Origin: Candidatus Scalindua japonica
GTDB lineage: Bacteria; Planctomycetota; Brocadiia; Brocadiales; Scalinduaceae
Direction: 5' to 3'
Length of the DNA: 64,000 nt
NCBI RefSeq assembly: GCF_002443295.1
Contig: NZ_BAOS01000028.1
Span: forward strand, 62,001-126,000
Shown here: positions 27,448-36,663 of the stretch, in pieces
Numbering within the stretch: the stretch's first letter is position 1
Layout: every line of letters starts with the position of its first letter
Made by a program: the position numbers and the translations under genes
The notes under the pieces: model-generated
Database searches by the model: none
What the model saw: only the letters and a program-made list of their open reading frames with translations
Told to the model about the DNA's origin: nothing

Positions 27448-28629
27448 TTATTCTATACCGCCTTTATATTCATTTAATCCGCCATAACTGATCGCCATAA
27501 GCTTTCCTTGATAACGTTCTTCATTGATAAGTCTTTGATAGACAGCATTATGATACTGTTGCCCAAGTACGAGAATTATAAGAGAGTGTGTATGCAATTC
27601 TATCTCTTTAGGCGACATAATTTGGACACTTGTGTTTGGCATATATTTTCCCCAAAGAAATCGGTTATCATCTACAACCACAATCTTTTGCAGTAATTCA
27701 GGGCTAAATGTATTAGAATACAACAACCCGGTAAGAGAAAGCCCTGCTCCATAAAGAACAACCTTCTCACAGGCATTTTGAATAACTCGTTGAAGTTCAA
27801 CAAGGGTGTGTAATGATACATTTAAGTACTGGAGTGGGTTGTATTTTTGATTTCTCTTAGAAAAAACACAAATTAAACTAGGATCTATGTCACCGTTGAT
27901 AAACTCAACCTCAAAGCCATAACGCCTCACTAGTATCAATAATGATGTCTTACAAAAATAATGTGGGTGTTCATGGGCAAATACGTTAAGCATGCCTGCT
28001 TTTAGGAAATATTCAACATTTGGTACTTGAGCAATAGCTACTCCAGTGGGCATTAGGTTATCAGACAAGGCGTTGAAAAAATCATCAAATTTGATTATAT
28101 GCTCTAGATTAAATCTAGAAATCACATAGTCAAATTTCTTATCCAGCTTAGTAACGCCGTAGAAACCATCTATAAACTCTACAAGATTATGTTGTGTTGC
28201 ACCTGGATTAATTGCCGTACAGTCGTAACCTCGTTTTAGAAACTGCTCAAGTTGCTCTACGTTATCACATCCAATTTCTAACAAAGCAGCACTCTTTTTT
28301 CTTAGATACAAATCTACAACCCTATCAAAGGGCTCCCTATAAGGCTGCTGCATCGACTCAAGATTCTTGAAGGGATAGAGATAGTAATAATCTTCATATA
28401 TACTTTTCGTAAACTTCTGTTCTATTTCATTTAAAAATATATGTTCACACTCATTACAACAATATGAAACCAAGGGGTGTTTTCTGACTGTATCGCACTT
28501 ATTTGCATTAATAGGGAAAAGAATTGCCGGAAGTTCCAGATAGTTATAAAAAGCGAAAATATCACTTGCGCCACATGCTGGACATTGTTTATATCTAAGT
28601 ATATTCATTTTTGTACCATCATTAATCAT
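27448..28629 (-). CDS. Three-domain methyltransferase (zinc-binding, SAM, C-terminal Rossmann)
   Basis: A 393-residue protein arranged like sugar C-methyltransferases of the TylC3/EvaC class. An N-terminal zinc site (CPACGASD near residues 18-25, and CCNECEHIF near 56) leads to a central SAM domain (SAALLEIGCDNVEQLEQFL; FDYVISRFNLEHI) and a C-terminal Rossmann-like domain (VVLYGAGLSLTGLLYSNTF, VDDNRFLWGKYMPN). The GxGxG of motif I is weak (IGCDN). Its ATG overlaps the stop of the ATP-grasp gene (ATGA), so the two are coupled. The substrate may be a keto-sugar or a glycan-linked amino acid. Confidence 0.75.
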   Translation of the reverse strand: MINDGTKMNILRYKQCPACGASDIFAFYNYLELPAILFPINANKCDTVRKHPLVSYCCNECEHIFLNEIEQKFTKSIYEDYYYLYPFKNLESMQQPYREPFDRVVDLYLRKKSAALLEIGCDNVEQLEQFLKRGYDCTAINPGATQHNLVEFIDGFYGVTKLDKKFDYVISRFNLEHIIKFDDFFNALSDNLMPTGVAIAQVPNVEYFLKAGMLNVFAHEHPHYFCKTSLLILVRRYGFEVEFINGDIDPSLICVFSKRNQKYNPLQYLNVSLHTLVELQRVIQNACEKVVLYGAGLSLTGLLYSNTFSPELLQKIVVVDDNRFLWGKYMPNTSVQIMSPKEIELHTHSLIILVLGQQYHNAVYQRLINEERYQGKLMAISYGGLNEYKGGIE

Positions 28630-29687
28630 AAAATCTGTTCATGAAGACTACGAAGAATCAATACTTCATTGTAATCAAAATCTTGCTCTATGGTTTCACC
28701 ATATATGTGTTTTCTAATCAACACTTCAGGTTCGTTATAGCCAGCCATTGCACGCAAAGAGGTTGTACCAGAAAACCTGGGATTTATCTCGAAAACTTTT
28801 ACCTTGCCATTAATCAAACGGCATTGTATATTTATTGGGCCTTTTGCTCCAATTGCTTTTGCTATCTCTTTACACTGTTCTGTCACTTCAGGGAACCGCC
28901 CTACATACCCATGACTTACACCAGTACTGACCACTAGCTTTGCACCCAAATCAGTTCTCTTGGTACGATTTGGCACAGATGTTTTGGTATGAAGTTGCCC
29001 GGACAACAATCTTCTGACGGCAATCGAATTGATGTAATTACCATCCATATCATGAAGAACACCAACAGTGTACTCGTCTTCTGGATTACCTACATATTCC
29101 TGTATAATGAAGCTATCAGCAATTAATTCAAGCCCAAGATAATCTGCCAATCCCAGTAATTCAGTAGTATTCTGGGCAATAAAGACATTTGTAGAACCAC
29201 CACCACCAACTGAAGGTTTAACTACAACGGGATACCAATCGATCTGCTTGAGACTGTCTCTTGTTTTTACACTCAGGTAACGTGGTGCTTCAAAACCAAG
29301 GCCAGAAAGCAATTGGTTCGTTGCTTCCTTATTCATGCAGACATTAATAAGCCGTGTTGGATTGATCGGCAATAAAATACCACGTTCCTCAATACGATCT
29401 CTCTCTGCAGAGAACCGTTTTAACTCTGGTTCACAACCATGAAACAATGCTCTGATACCAAATCGACCGCACACTAATAATAGTTCATTCATATAACATG
29501 GATGATTAGCAAGCGGTAGTGTAACAAACCTATCGACAAGTTTAGATTGAGAACATTCTGCATCTGCATCTGCACCTACAATAAAATATTGATATTTACT
29601 AGAAAGGCGAATGGCCTTAAGAATTTGTTCGCCATGGCCTCCACCACCTATTGCCGTAATCAAAACTGGCAACCGTTTATCAACCAT
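28626..29687 (-). CDS. ATP-grasp ligase
   Basis: An ATP-grasp enzyme that activates a carboxylate as acyl-phosphate and joins it to an amine. It has the pre-ATP-grasp domain (LITAIGGGGHGEQILKAI), the grasp core (PVVVKPSVGGGGSTNVFIAQ, IIQEYVGNPEDEYTVGVL) and Mg-ligand motif VKVFEINPRFSGTTSLRAMA. It resembles carbamoyl-phosphate-synthase-like proteins of polysaccharide clusters. I chose ATG 29687 (MVDKRLPVL) because GGAG lies 7 bases upstream; it overlaps the phosphoesterase stop by 8 bases. An ATG or GTG-type start at 29723 would add 12 residues without a ribosome site. Next to an AsnB amidotransferase and a methyltransferase, it could make an amide-modified sugar. Confidence 0.82.
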   Translation of the reverse strand: MVDKRLPVLITAIGGGGHGEQILKAIRLSSKYQYFIVGADADAECSQSKLVDRFVTLPLANHPCYMNELLLVCGRFGIRALFHGCEPELKRFSAERDRIEERGILLPINPTRLINVCMNKEATNQLLSGLGFEAPRYLSVKTRDSLKQIDWYPVVVKPSVGGGGSTNVFIAQNTTELLGLADYLGLELIADSFIIQEYVGNPEDEYTVGVLHDMDGNYINSIAVRRLLSGQLHTKTSVPNRTKRTDLGAKLVVSTGVSHGYVGRFPEVTEQCKEIAKAIGAKGPINIQCRLINGKVKVFEINPRFSGTTSLRAMAGYNEPEVLIRKHIYGETIEQDFDYNEVLILRSLHEQIL

Positions 29688-30381
29688 AGAATTCTCCAAA
29701 CAACTTTGTCTCCTTTCTATCAAAGAGAGCTGTTACCGTTTCGTGAACATCAGGTACTTCTGCAAGAGTTTTGGCTGAGGAACTACGAATATCAAATCGT
29801 ATAATTCTAGCCACAGCAGTATCAGTATCAAATAATGCTATTGATCCGTACCTCCCATCATCCCTTGGCAATCCACAACTACCTACATTAATGTAGGTCA
29901 CACCTTGATGTTTTCTTATAAATGGGTAATGACTGTTACCCATAAAAACAAAATCTGCATCTATATCAAAAACGGACAAATCACTATCTGGGTAAACATA
30001 ACCACTCGTTGGATCCTTTGGACTTCCATGCACAAAAAGTAATTTCCCCGCCAGAGTATACATTGTGTAAACTTTATCCCAGCTTGTGATAAAATCGATA
30101 CAAGCCTGATTCATCAATGATTTTGTCTTGTATAATTGGTAAATTTGATCACGTTTTTTATCAAATTTACCATCAAGAAGCATATCCTCATGATTCCCAC
30201 GTACACAGATCTCTTGACCTGACATGCCCATTAGATATTCTACAACTTTAATCGATGGTATATAACCAATGGCATCACCGAGAAACACCATTTTATTAAC
30301 GCCTCTCTTCCTTAATATATTTAACGCGAGCTCAAACGCATAATAATTACCATGGGCATCTGATATAAAACCTAATATCAT
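29680..30381 (-). CDS. Calcineurin-like metallophosphoesterase (YfcE/MJ0936 type)
   Basis: A 233-residue dinuclear-metal phosphoesterase with the family motifs in order: DAHGN (residues 8-12), GDAIGY (about 35-40), GNHED (about 60-64), VHGSP (about 115-119) and GNSHYP (about 135-140), all with intact metal ligands. These enzymes hydrolyse small phosphodiesters or phosphomonoesters in the cytoplasm. It overlaps the ATP-grasp gene by 8 bases. A phosphatase within such a cluster may remove phosphate from a sugar or activated intermediate (inference). Confidence 0.87.
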   Translation of the reverse strand: MILGFISDAHGNYYAFELALNILRKRGVNKMVFLGDAIGYIPSIKVVEYLMGMSGQEICVRGNHEDMLLDGKFDKKRDQIYQLYKTKSLMNQACIDFITSWDKVYTMYTLAGKLLFVHGSPKDPTSGYVYPDSDLSVFDIDADFVFMGNSHYPFIRKHQGVTYINVGSCGLPRDDGRYGSIALFDTDTAVARIIRFDIRSSSAKTLAEVPDVHETVTALFDRKETKLFGEFYG

Positions 30382-30405
30382 TTTAATTTATCACTCTTTA
30401 TAAAT

Positions 30406-30545
30406 TCAACTCAATGCTTTTTCTCCCATAAACACTTTTGGAAGAGTTACTGTACAGTGTACAATTACACCGGGTTTGATATTTACAAATTCTCCGTTAC
30501 TGCAAGAATCTAATAAACCCGATATTACAACATTCCATTTCTTTT
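30406..30545 (-). pseudogene. Fragment resembling a hexapeptide-repeat acyltransferase
   Basis: About 45 residues are open on the minus strand: VVISGLLDSCSNGEFVNIKP, then GVIVHCTVTLPKVFMGEKA and a stop. GEFVNIKPGVIV...VTL recalls the C-terminal coils of NeuD-like left-handed beta-helix acyltransferases. It has no start codon and no remaining N-terminal domain. The rest of the 30382-30659 gap holds nothing else I can name. Confidence 0.3.
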
Positions 30546-30659
30546 TATTCTAAAGAGTTGTTCTGTTAAGGCCAAAAAACCTCAAAACATCTTGAATAGA
30601 GGTTTTCAACCACAGACCAACCTATTAAACATCCTATGCCGGAATTTACTATTTTGTTA

Positions 30660-32558
30660 TTAAATTCCCCCACCTTTACTTGACAAAAATTGTTTGCACC
30701 ATTCTTCTAAATTTAACAGAGACCATATGAAAAGCCTCCTATTCTGTTTACCTTCAATATGTACATCTACTAATTGTTGGACTGCAGTTTTGTCCATAAA
30801 CTTATAAATCATGGCATCACTGTTGTAAATTATTTGGCGAACATAATTTATACTTTCACCTCTAAACCATGATGCATCTGGCGCAGAAAACCCTAGTTTT
30901 TCTCTATTCGCAACCTTTGCGGGAATGTATCGTTCCATTACTTTTCTCAAGAGCAACTTGCCATCACTTGTTTTTTGAAAATACTTTGAGGTTTTTGGGC
31001 CAGGTTCGTTTTCATTCAATTTTACAACTTCTCCCAGATTACCAAGTTTAAATCGAACAGGCACTTTCATTGCAAAATCAACTAAATCATTGTCAAGAAA
31101 AGGGACCCTCGTTTCAAGACCGTGAGCCATACTAAGCTTATCTTCCACCACCAGCAATCCATGGAGGAATGTTTTGGCCTCAAAGTACAATGAATGATTT
31201 ATATAGTTTTCCGGTTTACTCAATCGGTCAGCATGATCATGAAATACATCCCTGAAAATGTCATGAGTCCATACATGTTTGACATCGTTCCATATAGGAC
31301 TAAATACTTTATGTATAACTTTGTTTGGAATAAGTCTCTGCCAGAATTTATAATACTTGTCAATATAATGTTCAAAGTCATCATTTACCACAGCCCTGTA
31401 ATAACGCCAGGGATATCCGCCAAATAGTTCATCCCCCCCAGCACCGGAAAGCACAACCTTGACAAACTTTGAAGCTAATTGAGCAACATAGTAATTTGGG
31501 TAACTCTGGCCTACTCGTGGTTCTTCGAGGTGCCAGGCAAGTTTGGGAAGCACTCTCTCCATGTCCCCTGCTTTCAGGACCATTTCATAGTGTTCAGTCT
31601 TGAAAAGATAAGACATGTATTCAGCTTTCTCGCGTTCATCAAATACTAATTCTAACCCTGAAGCAGAATTAAGATCAAAGCCACAGGTAAATGTCTTAAT
31701 GTATGGTAGCTGGGTTGCTGAAATAGCAGTAATAGAGCCAGAATCCATTCCACCACTAAGGTAAGAACCAACATCGACATCACTTACAAGTTGTCTGTTG
31801 ACCGCTTGACAGAAAAGGCGATCAAGCTCTTCAAGGTATTCCTCCTCCCTGGCAGGTTGCTCAGGCTCAATAAACTTGAAATCCCAATAACGGACCGTTT
31901 CAAGTTTATTGGTAATTGATCCTAGCCGCAACTTTGTCCAATGACCGGCAGGAAGCATACGGATACCCTTAAGAAGAGTTTTATCAGTAAAGATATTTTG
32001 AAAGGTAAAATATTCAATCAGAGCTTCCATATTTACCTCCCTGTTTACCCTTGGATGAGTCAAAATTGCTTTCTGTTCTGAAGCGAAAAGGAAGATTGTT
32101 CCAACAAATGTATAATACAGCGGTTTTATCCCATAACGATCTCTGGCAAGAAACAATTCTTGTCGAGATTTATTCCATATGGCAAAAGCAAACATGCCAT
32201 TGAAACGGTTCAGGCATTCCTCTCCCCACTGCACATATGCATGTAGCACAACTTCAGAATCAGTTTTTGATCTGAATCTGTGGCCGCGGCTTTCCAACTC
32301 CAATCTGATTTCCTGGAAATTATACACCTCGCCATTATAAGTTATGGCATAATTCCCATCCACAGTAATCATTGGCTGATGCCCGGCAGGTGAAAGATCT
32401 ATAATTGCAAGACGTCGGTGCCCGAACCCAATAAAACTATCTGTATAAAATCCCTCCCCATCCGGGCCTCTATGTGCTATTGCATCCGTCATATTGCGAA
32501 GTAAAACGGGTGAGACCGGTGCACCATTTAGATTAAAAATTCCAGCTATTCCACACAT
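30660..32558 (-). CDS. asnB: Glutamine-hydrolysing asparagine synthase (AsnB-like), second copy
   Basis: The second AsnB of the island, 632 residues. Cys2 starts the glutaminase domain (MCGIAGIFN, RGPDGEG, HRRLAIIDLSPAGHQPM, YNGEVYNF); the synthetase domain has PP-loop SGGMDSGS near residue 267, LSGAGGDELFGGYPWRYY and ETRVPFLDND. It differs clearly from the first copy in sequence and is closer to the exosortase/XrtA-type or peptidoglycan-type amidotransferases seen in EPS clusters. The next gene downstream, after a 278-base gap with an acyltransferase relic, is the phosphoesterase-ATP-grasp-methyltransferase trio; together they may build an amidated sugar. Confidence 0.92.
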   Translation of the reverse strand: MCGIAGIFNLNGAPVSPVLLRNMTDAIAHRGPDGEGFYTDSFIGFGHRRLAIIDLSPAGHQPMITVDGNYAITYNGEVYNFQEIRLELESRGHRFRSKTDSEVVLHAYVQWGEECLNRFNGMFAFAIWNKSRQELFLARDRYGIKPLYYTFVGTIFLFASEQKAILTHPRVNREVNMEALIEYFTFQNIFTDKTLLKGIRMLPAGHWTKLRLGSITNKLETVRYWDFKFIEPEQPAREEEYLEELDRLFCQAVNRQLVSDVDVGSYLSGGMDSGSITAISATQLPYIKTFTCGFDLNSASGLELVFDEREKAEYMSYLFKTEHYEMVLKAGDMERVLPKLAWHLEEPRVGQSYPNYYVAQLASKFVKVVLSGAGGDELFGGYPWRYYRAVVNDDFEHYIDKYYKFWQRLIPNKVIHKVFSPIWNDVKHVWTHDIFRDVFHDHADRLSKPENYINHSLYFEAKTFLHGLLVVEDKLSMAHGLETRVPFLDNDLVDFAMKVPVRFKLGNLGEVVKLNENEPGPKTSKYFQKTSDGKLLLRKVMERYIPAKVANREKLGFSAPDASWFRGESINYVRQIIYNSDAMIYKFMDKTAVQQLVDVHIEGKQNRRLFIWSLLNLEEWCKQFLSSKGGGI

Positions 32559-32564
32559 AATTTC

Positions 32565-32595
32565 AATCCGCAGATTTCACGGATTTACGCAGATT
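32565..32595. repeat. Inverted repeat, left copy, beside GxxExxY relic
   Basis: AATCCGCAGATT (32565-32576) and ACGCAGATT (32587-32595) match, in opposite orientation and with a 10-base insert, the 20 bases at 32976-32995. Together they bracket the GxxExxY pseudogene. Confidence 0.6.
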
Positions 32596-32968
32596 AGTAA
32601 CTATTAACAAATCTTCTATATTCTAAGGTTTTTGTGGCAAAGTTAATTATCAGACCTACTTTTAGAGTTGTCGCTTTAAGAAAGTTTATAATTTGAGCTT
32701 CTTCTATACCCGCTAGCTACCTTAATGCTTTAATCTCAACGATTACTTTATCAAAGCAAATGAAATCAGGCTGATATTTCTTTTCCAAAAGTTTGCTTTT
32801 ATAAAATCTATCAATAACCGGTTGCGATTTGAAAGGGATTCCCTTGTTCTTAAACTCAATCCCTAACGATTCTTGATATACACCCTCTAAGAAACCATAG
32901 CCTAATTCTTTATGCACTTCCATGGCGGGGCCAATAATTTCATATGTTCTAGGATCTTTCTTTGAAAT
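32594..32968 (-). pseudogene. GxxExxY-family protein, in-frame stop
   Basis: The pattern EIIGPAMEVHKELGYGFLEG VYQESL is typical of GxxExxY proteins, small proteins of unknown function with a PD-(D/E)XK-nuclease-like fold (here YQPDFICFDKVIVEIKAL). Translation stops at TAG after KALR, but the same frame continues as LAGIEEAQIINFLKATTLKV...YRRFVNSY to 32594, the normal C-terminus. Upstream, the frame reads KKDPRTYEII with no ATG before an in-frame stop. Both the start and the middle therefore appear damaged. ATG 32923 gives a 68-residue fragment. Confidence 0.75.
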
Positions 32969-32975
32969 CTACAAC

Positions 32976-32995
32976 ATCTGCGTAATCTGCGGATT
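32976..32995. repeat. Inverted repeat, right copy, beside GxxExxY relic
   Basis: ATCTGCGTAATCTGCGGATT is the reverse complement of AATCCGCAGATTACGCAGAT; the left copy at 32565 has the same two blocks separated by ten bases. Confidence 0.6.
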
Positions 32996-33008
32996 AATGT
33001 TTTAAACT

Positions 33009-34202
33009 TTATACTTTAATCTCATTGACTACATATTCAAACTCTTCGTCTGTCATCTCCGCATAAAGTGGTAAGGTAATACTCAATCTATCTGCCGCAT
33101 ATGAATATATATAATCTTCATCACTGAAATTATAATTCTTTTTATAATATCCCAGGGTATGCACTGCATGTGTGCCCTGTCTTGTAGAAATACCTCTTTC
33201 TTCCAATCTTTCCATAAGTGTATTTCTTTTTATGTTTAATCTATCAATTTTTTCTATACTAAGACTGGATATATCTTCGTCATTCGTGAATGTACAAACG
33301 TATGACTGATACCCGTGTACAAATCCTTCGGGAACATAGGGTGTGATTAAACATTCAACATCTTTCAACGATTCGTCATACCTTTTTGCTATTTCTCTCC
33401 GCTTATTCAAGATGTAATTAGCCTTTTTCATCTGACTGACACCAAGAGCCCCCTGGAAGTCTGTCATTCTGTAATTGTATCCTTTTGTATTAAATTCAGG
33501 GAGCAATGAACCCCCTTTTTCCTTATCTCTCTGTAAATCTGTTTTGCTGGCGCCATGGTCTCTCAATGAAGTAACTTTATAGGAGTTCTCTTCGTTATCT
33601 GTTATAATCATTCCACCTTCACCTGTGGTAATACTCTTTCTTGGATGAAACGAAAAACATCCTGCATTGCCGAAAGTTCCGGAGTGTTGATTTCCTATCC
33701 ACGCACCCAAACCACATGCAGAGTCCTCTATTACTTTCAGTCTATACGTTTTAGCCAATTCCATAATTTTTGACATATCCGCGCATAGACCAAAAAGATG
33801 AACCGGCATAATTGCATTTATTTCTCTATTCACATCATTTTCTAAAAGTTCTTTTGCCTTGTTAACGTCAATATTAAATGTCTTAATGTCTATATCACAC
33901 AGAACAACCTTGGCCCCTGTATATTCTACAGCATTAGCTGAAGCAACGTAGGTAAAGGAGGGAACAATAACTTTATCGCCAGCTTTTATTCCTGATACAT
34001 CCAAGGCTAAATGTAAAGCGGTTGTACAGTTTGACACAGCCTTCGCAAATCCAGCGCCCGTAAATTCGGCAAATGACTTCTCAAACTCTGCAACAAATGG
34101 CCCCTGAACTATCCAACCCGTCTCAAATGGTTTTACTATAGCCTCTTTTTCCGATTCATCAAAAACAGGTTTTGTAATAGGTATTTTTCTGTACTCAATC
34201 AT
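33009..34202 (-). CDS. DegT/DnrJ/EryC1 aminotransferase
   Basis: A PLP-dependent sugar aminotransferase of 397 residues. ITKPVFDESEKEAIVKPFET starts the fold; VIEDSACGLGAWIG holds the PLP Asp, and CFSFHPRKSITTGEGGMI the Schiff-base lysine (near residue 187, HPRKS rather than FPSKN). This pattern matches the ArnB/perosamine-synthase (4-amino sugar) branch, unlike the WbpE-like enzymes at 11034 and 35056. The ATG overlaps the radical SAM stop by 4 bases. It probably makes a 4-amino-4-deoxy sugar for the surface glycan (inference). Confidence 0.9.
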   Translation of the reverse strand: MIEYRKIPITKPVFDESEKEAIVKPFETGWIVQGPFVAEFEKSFAEFTGAGFAKAVSNCTTALHLALDVSGIKAGDKVIVPSFTYVASANAVEYTGAKVVLCDIDIKTFNIDVNKAKELLENDVNREINAIMPVHLFGLCADMSKIMELAKTYRLKVIEDSACGLGAWIGNQHSGTFGNAGCFSFHPRKSITTGEGGMIITDNEENSYKVTSLRDHGASKTDLQRDKEKGGSLLPEFNTKGYNYRMTDFQGALGVSQMKKANYILNKRREIAKRYDESLKDVECLITPYVPEGFVHGYQSYVCTFTNDEDISSLSIEKIDRLNIKRNTLMERLEERGISTRQGTHAVHTLGYYKKNYNFSDEDYIYSYAADRLSITLPLYAEMTDEEFEYVVNEIKV

Positions 34203-35059
34203 TCTGCATCTACCCTATTTATTTCTCCGTATATTTTATGCTCTATTTCACCATCTACCAGACACCAGGATTCACCGCACGTATGACCGGTCCATTGATC
34301 ACATGGTCCGCAGTCTTCGTCGGGATAGTTTTCACGAATTTCTCGAATACGTTCTGAGTTCCAAATATCCTTAATACTCATATCATGGAAATTCATTTTT
34401 TTCTCTGTTTCCCAAATATGATTACAACGGGATATGGATCCATCGTAGGCAATTACTAAGGTATCATTCAGCTTTGGACAAAAAGTACGTGGAATTTCAT
34501 ATGAACTTCCGGATTTCCCAAATATTCCATCTTTTGTATGTTCCTCATAGAGTCTTACACTGTCAAATCCATCTAAGTCTGAGCTGTTTATTACCGTTTG
34601 AAGCATTGTTTCGGAATCCTCACCTTTAACAAAGGAGACTTGTACAATCGGCTTATCATTCTCTTTTAATAAAAGAAAATTTTTTGCGTTTTTATATCCT
34701 ATCCGGGTGTGTATGCTAAATGTCACAAATTCACAGCAGGCTAATGTTTCGGCAAATTCCCCGGTAACGAGGTTGCCATTAGTAGAAATATGTATTCTCA
34801 ATGATTTATTTAATGCATACTGTATTAGCTCTATAAAATCCGGGTGAAGTAGTGACTCCCCTCGCCAAAATGGCAAAATTATCGTGTCCGGCTCAGCCTT
34901 CGCAATATCGTCAATTAGACGTTTCCACAAACTCTTGCTCATATAACCGTCAGTAGTCTCAATATAATTCCGTGGACACATGGAGCAGGATAAATTGCAT
35001 TGTGGAGTCAGCTCTATAACTATTCTATGTGGGTAATCTAATATTTTGGGACTTTTCAT
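34199..35059 (-). CDS. Radical SAM protein with SPASM-like C-terminus
   Basis: A 286-residue radical SAM enzyme. The [4Fe-4S]-SAM cluster cysteines are C21, C25 and C28 in CNLSCSMC. The barrel follows (PFWRGESLLHPDFIELIQYA, HISTNGNLV), then a C-terminal cysteine-rich region (TFCPKLNDTL, SISRCNHIW, DEDCGPCDQWTGHTCGESWC) that should bind one or two extra Fe-S clusters as in SPASM/twitch enzymes. It is coupled to its neighbours on both sides by 4-base overlaps. Its substrate is unknown; the setting between two sugar aminotransferases suggests a sugar or amino-sugar dehydrogenation, epimerisation or dehydration. Confidence 0.87.
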   Translation of the reverse strand: MKSPKILDYPHRIVIELTPQCNLSCSMCPRNYIETTDGYMSKSLWKRLIDDIAKAEPDTIILPFWRGESLLHPDFIELIQYALNKSLRIHISTNGNLVTGEFAETLACCEFVTFSIHTRIGYKNAKNFLLLKENDKPIVQVSFVKGEDSETMLQTVINSSDLDGFDSVRLYEEHTKDGIFGKSGSSYEIPRTFCPKLNDTLVIAYDGSISRCNHIWETEKKMNFHDMSIKDIWNSERIREIRENYPDEDCGPCDQWTGHTCGESWCLVDGEIEHKIYGEINRVDAE

Positions 35060-36663
35060 CGTCCTTGCTTAGTAAAGAAATCCTTAATTTTAGCGGTTAT
35101 AAACATCGTATCTTTTTCTTCTTGTAACGGTTCAATTGGCAAACTCATTACATCATTCACCACTTGATCGGATACTCCTAATTCCCCTATTTCTCTACTT
35201 CTATTCCCAAATACCTTCATTTTGTGAAGTGGAACAGGATAATAGATCATTGTACAAATACCCTCTTCTTTCAGATATTTTTGGAGTTCATCCCTCTTCC
35301 CATTTTTAACATTAATAGTATATTGATGGTAAACATGACCGTTTGGAATAGTTGATGTCGAGTCGTTTAGATGTCGTACATTATTTACGGGAATAGTTAT
35401 TTCTTCAATACCTGAAAGTTCTTGATTGTATATCTCCGCAATTTTCTGCCTTCGTTCGTTGAATTCGTCAATATTTTTAAATTTTGCCAGAAGGATCGCA
35501 GCATGAAGGGTGTCTAGCCTCGCGTTGTATCCAATATGGTCGACATTATATTTATCCTTCCCGCCATGCTTAAGCAGCATTCGAATGAGACCTGATGTTT
35601 GATCGTCATTGGTTGAAATCATTCCACCGTCTCCAAATCCACCAAGGTTCTTGGAAGGGAAAAAACTGAATGTCCCTGCGTCACCTATTGAGCCAAGCTT
35701 TTTGCCATTCCACGTCCCGCCAAAAGCCTGCGCCACATCTTCAACAACAAACAGATTATGTTCTTTGGCGATGTTCATAATCTCATCCATTTCACAAGAT
35801 TGTCCGTAAAGGTGGACTGGTAGAATACCGACTATTTTAGATTTCTGATCCTGGCTTTTCGATTTAAAAAGTTTCCTGACCTTTTTTTCGTCAAGATTAT
35901 AAGTTGTGGGAGAAATGTCGACAAAGACGGGAGTCGCGCCAGAACGCAAAATGGCATCGCCAGTAGCAGTAAAGGTGAAAGGTGTTGTGATAATTCTGTC
36001 CGATCTGTCGAAATATTCCTCTCCTTTTAGTTTTATGGCAAGCGCCCTTAATGATAGCACCAAAGCGTCTGTGCCGGAGGAAACACCAATGCAATGTTTT
36101 ACTCCAATGTATGCAGCAACTTTTTGTTCGAGTTCTTTTACCTGCGGGCCAAGGATATATTTTGTTTCGGCAACGGTGTTCAATATTGCATGGTCAATAT
36201 CTTCAAGCATGTAACGATATTCTGCCTGAAGGTCGAGCATGGGGATTTGTAAATTCTTTTTGGAAGTACGATCTTCTAGAAATGGTAGTAATTTGTCAGG
36301 TGTATAAACAGAAAGTCCAAACGATTCAAAGCTACTATCCTTGGTTACTATTACTCCACGGGGACAAATTCTTTTGAAAGAAAGGGCTATAAGGGCATCT
36401 TCCCCATCCGTAAATCCTATTGCATCCCCCCCTTCTTTTCCTGTTGATGTAATAACTTTAAAACTACCAAGAAAAATCTCTTTAAATTTATCCTTATTGG
36501 TTTTATGTTTTTTGAGAAAATAATCGAGTGTTGGTATCATTGACGCAGTAATATAAAGCTCTTTGCCAAGATCAATAAGTTTTTCTATAACAACTATACT
36601 TTTAATGTCTCGCTTAAAAATTGCATCCAGCAGGATATTTACATCTATCAAAAAGCTATCCAT
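35056..36663 (-). CDS. PIN nuclease domain fused to WbpE-type aminotransferase
   Basis: A 535-residue chimera. Residues 1-130 form a PIN domain, the fold of VapC ribonuclease toxins, with acidic residues D7 (FLIDVN), D86/E88/D89 (TDGEDALIAL) and D109 (IVTKDSSF) placed as in active enzymes. After an 8-residue linker, residues 139-535 form a full DegT/WbpE aminotransferase: IPMLDLQAEYR, ILGPQVKELEQK, VSSGTDALVL, D308 in VVEDVAQAFG and Schiff-base K337 in FFPSKNLGGFGDGG. There is no stop or frameshift between them. M142 has only a weak AAAGAA upstream, so separate synthesis of the second half is possible but not favoured. It overlaps the antitoxin-like gene by 8 bases and the radical SAM gene by 4. 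The aminotransferase probably makes UDP-GlcNAc3NA. Confidence 0.85.
   Translation of the reverse strand: MDSFLIDVNILLDAIFKRDIKSIVVIEKLIDLGKELYITASMIPTLDYFLKKHKTNKDKFKEIFLGSFKVITSTGKEGGDAIGFTDGEDALIALSFKRICPRGVIVTKDSSFESFGLSVYTPDKLLPFLEDRTSKKNLQIPMLDLQAEYRYMLEDIDHAILNTVAETKYILGPQVKELEQKVAAYIGVKHCIGVSSGTDALVLSLRALAIKLKGEEYFDRSDRIITTPFTFTATGDAILRSGATPVFVDISPTTYNLDEKKVRKLFKSKSQDQKSKIVGILPVHLYGQSCEMDEIMNIAKEHNLFVVEDVAQAFGGTWNGKKLGSIGDAGTFSFFPSKNLGGFGDGGMISTNDDQTSGLIRMLLKHGGKDKYNVDHIGYNARLDTLHAAILLAKFKNIDEFNERRQKIAEIYNQELSGIEEITIPVNNVRHLNDSTSTIPNGHVYHQYTINVKNGKRDELQKYLKEEGICTMIYYPVPLHKMKVFGNRSREIGELGVSDQVVNDVMSLPIEPLQEEKDTMFITAKIKDFFTKQGR

Noticed and set aside
35056-36220. Reading the aminotransferase half as a separate gene starting at M142
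   Set aside because: The upstream sequence has only a weak AAAGAA and the frame is continuous with a complete PIN domain; a single fused product is the simpler reading.
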